This document shows, piece by piece, positions 43,389 through 43,783 of a stretch of 43,783 nt of DNA (position 1 is the first letter of the stretch; every line of letters starts with the position of its first letter). The stretch lies in contig JBEBSD010000053.1 in NCBI GenBank assembly GCA_040394475.1, positions 1 to 43,783 of the forward strand, given 5' to 3'. This DNA is from JBEBSD01 sp040394475. Lineage in GTDB: Bacteria; Bacteroidota; Bacteroidia; Cytophagales; Spirosomataceae. The notes beneath the pieces were generated by a model. That model saw only the letters and a program-made list of their open reading frames with translations, was not told the origin of the DNA and searched no databases. The position numbers were made by a program, and so were the translations under genes.

Positions 43389-43416
43389 TTGGAGCGAGGA
43401 AAACCCGCTATATTTG
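43388..43416 (+). promoter_or_regulatory. Putative promoter (TTTG, 17 bp, TATATTTG)
   Basis: TTTG at 43388-43391 and TATATTTG at 43409-43416 with a 17-bp spacer fit the Bacteroidota -33/-7 pattern, slightly short. It would transcribe the fragment to its right. Confidence 0.5.
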
Positions 43417-43679
43417 CGTCTCAAAATTTCAACTTACATTTCTCAAGTGTATCAAGGTTAAAAGATTGCTGGGGAAATGTGTTCGCCCAACAGCTTGCCG
43501 CGGCTCATAAACTTCCTGGTGCAACCGACGATGAGACGATTATGGATATAAACAACAATGCTGCGGGTGCGAAGATATTCGACGATTACGGGGAGAGCGG
43601 AAGTTATAGTATTTGGGCAGACCGTGTATTTGCCGCTCTGGATCAATACGACACCTACGGCGTATATTTCCTTATATAA
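43389..43679 (+). pseudogene. Possible truncated DUF6973-like domain fragment
   Basis: The frame ends TAA at 43679. Within it, NVFAQQLAAAHKLPGATDDE followed by TIMDINNNAAGAKIFDDYG resembles the A-x-AHE...MDLHNNxVGRxI core of DUF6973-type domains seen at the ends of secreted and toxin proteins. The preceding half of that domain is not in any frame upstream. There is no ATG; the first plausible start is GTG at 43479, giving 66 residues. The -7 box at 43409-43416 lies inside the longer open frame. It may be a 3' remnant of a larger gene or a genuine short gene. The remaining 100 bp to the edge include another TACATTTG (43758-43765). Confidence 0.35.
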
Positions 43680-43783
43680 GCAGCCAAATGGAGATTTAAC
43701 CAGATACAACTCAAACCAGGCCGATCCGTCATGCTCCTAAGATCCAGGTATTCAATGTACATTTGTTTGGTCGGCATGTTCTG

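Overview
The window is chromosomal DNA from a Bacteroidota bacterium, most likely Cytophagales or Chitinophagales. The evidence is a SusC/SusD pair with its ECF sigma factor and FecR, two LytS/LytTR two-component pairs, three TonB-dependent outer-membrane proteins, a C-terminal domain of the gliding/type IX secretion (CHU_C) type, and several promoters with the Bacteroidota -7 box TAnnTTTG. No rRNA, tRNA, CRISPR array, phage, transposase or integrase was seen. The genus cannot be fixed from the sequence alone.

Region 1-2870 (minus strand) is accessory. It holds a truncated secreted protein, two paralogous 128-residue lipoproteins with surface-export-type acidic N termini, a signal-peptide-like micro-ORF between them, and an NTF2/SnoaL-like protein. 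A 27-bp perfect direct repeat brackets the NTF2-like gene. Region 2872-15320 (plus strand) is a nutrient-uptake locus: propeller/Y_Y_Y sensor kinase and LytTR regulator, ECF sigma and FecR, then SusC, SusD and a secreted FAD-dependent oxidoreductase, with no glycoside hydrolase. A hairpin followed by a T-run on the minus strand lies between fecR and susC.

Region 15400-25500 holds a DUF4260 membrane protein, an unknown secreted protein, a glycine-rich outer-membrane barrel protein divergent from a second LytS/LytTR pair, a Hyi-like TIM-barrel isomerase, a CBM48 mini-protein, and a TonB receptor whose promoter carries a DtxR/MntR-like palindrome. Upstream of that receptor is a 360-bp cluster of nested non-coding repeats. 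Region 25504-33077 is envelope and nucleotide-sugar metabolism: murB, a SPOR lipoprotein, gmd, a CxxC protein, and a ugd - GT-C glycosyltransferase - uxs operon predicted to make and use UDP-glucuronate and UDP-xylose.

Region 33350-42880 is mostly core-type genes: acyl-CoA dehydrogenase, SPFH/NfeD pair, PafA-type alkaline phosphatase, long-chain polyprenyl diphosphate synthase, patatin-like phospholipase and a large CHU_C-tailed adhesin-like protein. The last 900 bp (42881-43783) have no intact gene, only a possible fragment of a DUF6973-like domain. The best leads for new biology are non-coding: the minus-strand terminator before susC, the 27-bp repeat pair, the repeat cluster, and the metal-type operator.
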